NCBI RefSeq assembly: GCF_001866055.1
Contig: NZ_MLQS01000017.1
Coordinates: 524,376-588,006, forward strand
Length of the DNA: 63,631 nucleotides
From: Anaerobacillus alkalidiazotrophicus
GTDB lineage: Bacteria; Bacillota; Bacilli; Bacillales_H; Anaerobacillaceae
Direction: 5' to 3'
The notes under the pieces were generated by a model. The model was not told the origin of the DNA. It made no database searches and was given only the letters and a program-made list of their open reading frames with translations. This document shows positions 60,171-63,631 of the stretch, one piece after another; the first letter of the stretch is position 1; every line of letters begins with the position of its first letter. The translations under genes were made by a program, and so were the position numbers.

Positions 60171-61754
60171 AATAAATGAATTCTCATAAAACTTTATGTT
60201 AGGGTATTTATCTTGAGCAGTTCTCATTTGATAGTCGTTTTCAAATAGTACGACTAGCCGATCATCACGATCTTTCGCAAGATTTCGTTGTGTGCGAATA
60301 AATGCATCTAAATCCTTTTTATCTCCTGAAACCCAGCGAGCGTAAGAGAAAGGTAATCGTTCGAGGCGAATATCTACTTTATACTCTGCTTTTAAACGAT
60401 GTTCTAATACTTCAAATTGAAGGACACCAACAACACCTACAATTTGTTGTTCAACAACCTTTTGGTAAGTTTGAAAAAGTTGGATTGCTCCTTCTTCAGT
60501 TAATTGACGCAGTCCTTTTTCATAAGACTTATGCTTAAGCGCATCTTTTACAGAGATAACACAAAAGTGCTCTGGTGAGAAGTGTGGCATTTCTTCAAAT
60601 TCAAAAGAACCATTTTCAACTAAAGTATCCCCAATTCGAAATGTTCCTGGATCAAATAATCCAATGATATCTCCTGCATATGCTTCTTCAACTGCGTTAC
60701 GGCTTTGGGCTAAAAATTGGGTCGGTTGTGCTAGTCGTAAAGGTTTGCCAATTCTTACGTGATTAACATTCATACCTTTCTTATAGATCCCTGAAGTAAT
60801 CCGTAAAAAAGCAATTCGATCACGATGGGCCGGATTCATATTTGCTTGAATCTTAAAAATGAAACCGGAAAAATTTTGATCTAATGGATTAACGATTCCT
60901 TCTGTACTTTTCCTAGCTGTAGGTGAAGGGGCCATTTTTAGAAAATGGTCGAGGAACGTTTGAACTCCAAAATTAGAGATAGCACTACCAAAAAAGATAG
61001 GAGTGAGTTTTCCGGTATTAATAAGTTCTATCTCAAATTGATCTCCAGCAACGTCTAATAGTTCCATTTCCTCCCGAAACTGATTTACTAAACTTTCATC
61101 GTTAATCACTTCATCAATAAGAGGGTCATCACAACCAGTAACCTCAATGATAGTAATTTTGCTAGGTTCATTATGATTGTATAGCTCTAATCGTTTTTGA
61201 TGTCGATCATAAACGGCTCTAAAATCTTGCCCCATTCCAATTGGCCAATTCATTGGATAAGATCGTATGCCTAATACGTCTTCTAATTCTTCCATTAATT
61301 CAAATGGGTCTTTTCCTTGACGGTCTAGTTTGTTAATAAATGTAAAAATAGGTATTCCTCGCATACTACAAACTTTAAATAATTTAATTGTTTGTGCTTC
61401 GACACCTTTGGCAACATCGATCAACATTGTAGCAGAGTCAGCCGCAGTTAATGTTCGATATGTGTCTTCACTAAAATCTTCGTGTCCTGGAGTATCAAGT
61501 ATATTTACATGAAAATCTTTATACTGAAATTCCATCACTGAACTAGTAACAGAAATACCTCTTTGTTTTTCGATTTCCATCCAATCACTCATGGCATGTT
61601 TAGAGTTTTTTCTTCCTTTAACTGTACCTGCTTCACGAATTGCACCACCAAAATAAAGTAACTTTTCTGTAAGTGTAGTTTTTCCAGCGTCAGGATGCGA
61701 GATAATAGCAAAGGTTTTTCTTGATTGTACCTCTTGTTCATAGGAAAGTTTCAT
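60159..61754 (-). CDS. prfC: Peptide chain release factor 3
   Basis: 531 aa, ATG after AAAGAGG. Translational GTPase: P-loop SHPDAGKTTLTEKLL, switch MEIEKQRGISVTSSVM, G3 DTPGHEDFSED, G4 NKLDRQGKDP, then RF3-specific domains (GGAIREAGTVKGR; VGVLQFEVLEHRLKAEY). It removes RF1/RF2 from the ribosome after termination. Full length, single gene. Confidence 0.96.
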   Translation of the reverse strand: MKLSYEQEVQSRKTFAIISHPDAGKTTLTEKLLYFGGAIREAGTVKGRKNSKHAMSDWMEIEKQRGISVTSSVMEFQYKDFHVNILDTPGHEDFSEDTYRTLTAADSATMLIDVAKGVEAQTIKLFKVCSMRGIPIFTFINKLDRQGKDPFELMEELEDVLGIRSYPMNWPIGMGQDFRAVYDRHQKRLELYNHNEPSKITIIEVTGCDDPLIDEVINDESLVNQFREEMELLDVAGDQFEIELINTGKLTPIFFGSAISNFGVQTFLDHFLKMAPSPTARKSTEGIVNPLDQNFSGFIFKIQANMNPAHRDRIAFLRITSGIYKKGMNVNHVRIGKPLRLAQPTQFLAQSRNAVEEAYAGDIIGLFDPGTFRIGDTLVENGSFEFEEMPHFSPEHFCVISVKDALKHKSYEKGLRQLTEEGAIQLFQTYQKVVEQQIVGVVGVLQFEVLEHRLKAEYKVDIRLERLPFSYARWVSGDKKDLDAFIRTQRNLAKDRDDRLVVLFENDYQMRTAQDKYPNIKFYENSFIKES

Positions 61755-62097
61755 AAATTTGAGCCTCTTTCTTTATTACATGTAATATTGGTGAATTTCA
61801 TCATGCCATTAATCTAACCAAATTACTATATTTAGTTGAGAACGCATTAATACAACTAAATACGGTATCTTGGTGGCGTTAAATTTGTTTTATGAAATTC
61901 ATTAAAGTCAACTAACTATTAAATAAAATGTTCAATTTTATATTACTTTTACATTTCAAATTCTAGTTTACCATTGATTGATTTTACCATATTTAATATA
62001 GTGAAAAAAGGGAGTATTATTTTCGAATGTATTATTAGGTAAAATAATTCTAGAAAGCGATTTATTAAAACCTCTATAAGGAGAGTGCTTAATACTT
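61755..62097. other. 343-bp intergenic region between divergent prfC and med
   Basis: Holds one clear inverted repeat, TATTTAGTTG (61829-61838) / CAACTAAATA (61853-61862), with a 14-base loop. Otherwise AT-rich; promoters for both genes must lie here but no confident hexamers were picked. Confidence 0.5.
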
Positions 62098-63054
62098 ATG
62101 TCTTTTTTTCGAATTAGTCTGATCGTAACATTACTATTAATTTCAATAGGGTGTTCTACTTCTATTGAAACTAATATGTCAACCAAGGTGGGGCTACTGC
62201 TACCAAGTAATATTGACGATCAGGGCTGGAATAGTAAAGGTTATAAAGGCTTATTAAATATTCATTCCAAAATGAATGTTGATGTATTTTACAAGGAAGA
62301 AATTAATTCAATGGAAAAAGTTAACGATGCAATTTTAGAATATGAAAAACTAGGAGTAAACCTAGTCTTTGGTCATGGAAAGATGTATGCTATGAAGTTT
62401 TTAGAATTGAAAGATCAGTATCCACATATGCATTTTATTGCTTTTAATGGCGATGTGTCAGGAGAAAATATTACTAGTCTTCATTTTGAAGGTTATGCAA
62501 TGGGCTTTTTTGCGGGGATACTTGCAAGTGAAATGTCTGAGACAAATGTAATTGGGGTAATTGCCGCTTACCCTTGGCAGCCAGAAGTAGAAGGATTTGT
62601 AGAAGGTTCTCAATATCAAAATCCAGATGTAGATGTCATAGTAAACTACGTTTCTAGTTGGGGAAATATTGATAAGGCAATTGAGCTATACAATGAAATG
62701 AAATTAGAAGGTGTTGATGTATTTTACCCAGCAGGTGACGGTTATCATATACCAGTTATTGAAGAAGTTAGAAAACACGGTTTATATGTTATTGGGTACG
62801 TTGGAGACCAATCCGATTTAGGACAGTCTACTGTACTAACAAGTACAATCCAACATGTTGATCAGCTTTATGAATTAGTTGCAGAAGAATTTTTTAATGG
62901 GAAACTAAGTACAGGGAATCGTTATTTTGATTTTGCTGAAGGAGTCATTTCTTTAGGAGCGTTCAGTCCGGAAGTGCCAGAAGATATTCAAGTGATGATT
63001 AGTGACGAGGTTCAACGATATATCGATACTGGAAAACTTCCAAATGAAAAATAG
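62098..63054 (+). CDS. med: Med-like BMP-family lipoprotein (positive regulator of comK in B. subtilis)
   Basis: 318 aa. Lipobox ISIGC with C19. The BMP/PnrA fold follows the Med pattern closely: VGLLLPSNIDDQGWNSKGYKG, NLVFGHG, FIAFNGDVSGENITSLHFEG, MGFFAGILA, YPWQPEVEGFVEGSQYQN, and VFYPAGDGYHIPVIEEV, YVGDQSDLGQSTVLTST. In B. subtilis Med activates comK and is followed by comZ; here a repeat element and a proline-rich protein gene follow, so comZ is missing or elsewhere. A nucleoside-binding role is possible from the fold. Confidence 0.9.
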   Translation: MSFFRISLIVTLLLISIGCSTSIETNMSTKVGLLLPSNIDDQGWNSKGYKGLLNIHSKMNVDVFYKEEINSMEKVNDAILEYEKLGVNLVFGHGKMYAMKFLELKDQYPHMHFIAFNGDVSGENITSLHFEGYAMGFFAGILASEMSETNVIGVIAAYPWQPEVEGFVEGSQYQNPDVDVIVNYVSSWGNIDKAIELYNEMKLEGVDVFYPAGDGYHIPVIEEVRKHGLYVIGYVGDQSDLGQSTVLTSTIQHVDQLYELVAEEFFNGKLSTGNRYFDFAEGVISLGAFSPEVPEDIQVMISDEVQRYIDTGKLPNEK

Positions 63055-63100
63055 TACGACGAATAAATTTTAAGTATCAAATTTTAAACATGTAAGGTTA

Positions 63101-63187
63101 TCTAGCTCCAAAGCCAATGGTTCATACCCACGGCACTGAAGCTTTCTTATCAGAAAAAGGGCGTTTCTCCTCCTAATATCGCCCTTT
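63101..63187. repeat. TCTAGCTCC-type repeat fragment and terminator-like hairpin after med
   Basis: Starts TCTAGCTCCAAAGCCAATGG, sharing its first nine bases with the repeat at 17466 and the ending CTTTCTTAT. A hairpin AAAGGGCG / CGCCCTTT (63156-63187) follows, probably the terminator of med. Confidence 0.5.
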
Positions 63188-63281
63188 GGACATGCTCGTT
63201 ATGGGATACGTGCACATAGGATAGTAAAGACCTAGATGAAAGACCGGGGTCTTAATTATTACAAGTAAAGGAGGTTCAATT

Positions 63282-63631
63282 ATGTATCCCGGTATGCATT
63301 ATGCCCATTATCCTGGACAATATATGATGACGAGAGATTACGGGCATGGAAAACATCATCATCCACATCCCCCACGCCCACCACATCCCCCACAACCCGG
63401 ATATTCACCAGTTTTACCATTTTTAGCTGGTTTGGCGGGTGGTGGGTTATTATTTAGTGCTTTTTCTGGACCAGGAAAGGCATATGGCCCACAACCATAC
63501 GGTCCACCGCCGCCATACAGCCCGTACCCATCTGGCCCACAACCGTACGGTCCACCACCGCCATACAGCCCGTACCCATCTGGCCCACAACCGTACGGTC
63601 CACCACCGCCATACAGCCCGTACCCATCTGG
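63282..63631 (+). CDS. Proline/tyrosine/histidine-rich tandem-repeat protein, possible spore coat protein (3' end outside window)
   Basis: ATG 7 bp after AAAGGAGG; open to the window end, 116 codons. N-terminal part: MYPGMHYAHYPGQYMM, then a His/Pro run (HGKHHHPHPPRPPHPPQPG), then a hydrophobic, glycine-rich span (VLPFLAGLAGGGLLFSAF). From residue 69 it is a perfect tandem repeat of the 16-residue unit GPQPYGPPPPYSPYPS, three units before the edge. Composition resembles coat or exosporium-type proteins of Bacillus. GC content is well above that of its neighbours in the repeats. Confidence 0.75.
   Translation, partial: MYPGMHYAHYPGQYMMTRDYGHGKHHHPHPPRPPHPPQPGYSPVLPFLAGLAGGGLLFSAFSGPGKAYGPQPYGPPPPYSPYPSGPQPYGPPPPYSPYPSGPQPYGPPPPYSPYPS
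63486..63629 (+). repeat. 48-bp in-frame tandem repeat, at least three units
   Basis: Units at 63486-63533, 63534-63581 and 63582-63629, differing by at most a few third-position bases (CCATAC/CCGTAC, CCGCCG/CCACCG). Units two and three are identical, showing recent amplification. Confidence 0.95.

Noticed and set aside
1..63631. tRNA, rRNA or prophage genes
   Set aside because: No cloverleaf, rRNA-like segment, integrase or phage structural gene was recognised on either strand.

Overview
This window comes from a low-GC, endospore-forming Gram-positive bacterium of the Bacillaceae. The grounds are AT-rich DNA, strong AAGGAGG-type ribosome binding sites, frequent TTG/GTG starts, the B. subtilis gene order argC-argJ-argB-argD-carA-carB-argF, and Bacillus-specific proteins (Med, YjzC, YitT, YwiC, a B. 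subtilis-type Fnr, a YwqA/YwqB-like pair). Mature lipoproteins such as the sugar-binding protein at 8088 are very acidic, which would fit an alkaliphile or halotolerant species; that is inference. A facultative or strict anaerobe that reduces nitrate is the best overall fit.

Layout. 1-4.8 kb: end of an unknown gene, a KamA-like radical SAM protein, and a TRAP-TAXI uptake system. 5-15 kb: a MATE exporter, an AraC-type regulator, and a maltodextrin locus (binding protein, two permeases, a 33-aa membrane protein, GH13 alpha-glucosidase, LacI regulator) with two LacI/CcpA-like operators behind the malE promoter. 15-30 kb: mixed housekeeping genes, several very small genes, a SWIM/SNF2 pair, AzlCD, a hemerythrin and a HAD phosphatase. 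30-33 kb: molybdenum cofactor operon moeA-mobB-moaE-moaD. 33-43 kb: arginine/carbamoyl-phosphate operon with ArgR-type boxes at argC and again before carA. 43-57.5 kb: an anaerobic island with two Crp/Fnr regulators, an LpdD-like protein, a radical SAM/SPASM protein, an unusual molybdoenzyme operon, two NarK-type transporters, fnr and ywiC. 57.5-63.6 kb: small genes, a degenerate alpha/beta-hydrolase, an epimerase, prfC, med, and the start of a proline-rich repeat protein that runs off the window.

Main observation. The operon at 46.6-51.3 kb encodes a six-helix cytochrome b with a cytosolic CxxC domain, a NasC/NarB-like molybdopterin catalytic subunit without a Tat signal, a four-cluster NrfC/DmsB-like ferredoxin, a Tat-type exported Rieske protein and a small membrane protein. 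It looks like a quinol-linked nitrate reductase built from an assimilatory-type catalytic subunit, sitting beside narK, fnr and ywiC where B. subtilis carries narGHJI. At least six transcription units in the window (hemerythrin, moeA operon, lpdD-like gene, radical SAM gene, the molybdoenzyme operon, narK and ywiC) have a TGTGA-N6-TCACA-like box 41-42 bp upstream of the predicted start and a -10 hexamer at the matching place, so they form a local Fnr regulon that ties cofactor synthesis, nitrate import, reduction and NO-type stress together.

Repeats. Two families of palindrome-rich dispersed repeats (four copies of one, two of the other) and two other Bacillus-type palindromic elements lie in intergenic gaps, several directly against stop codons. 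They look like non-autonomous IS200/IS605-type relics or structured RNA elements. No tRNA, rRNA, CRISPR array, transposase or prophage gene was seen.
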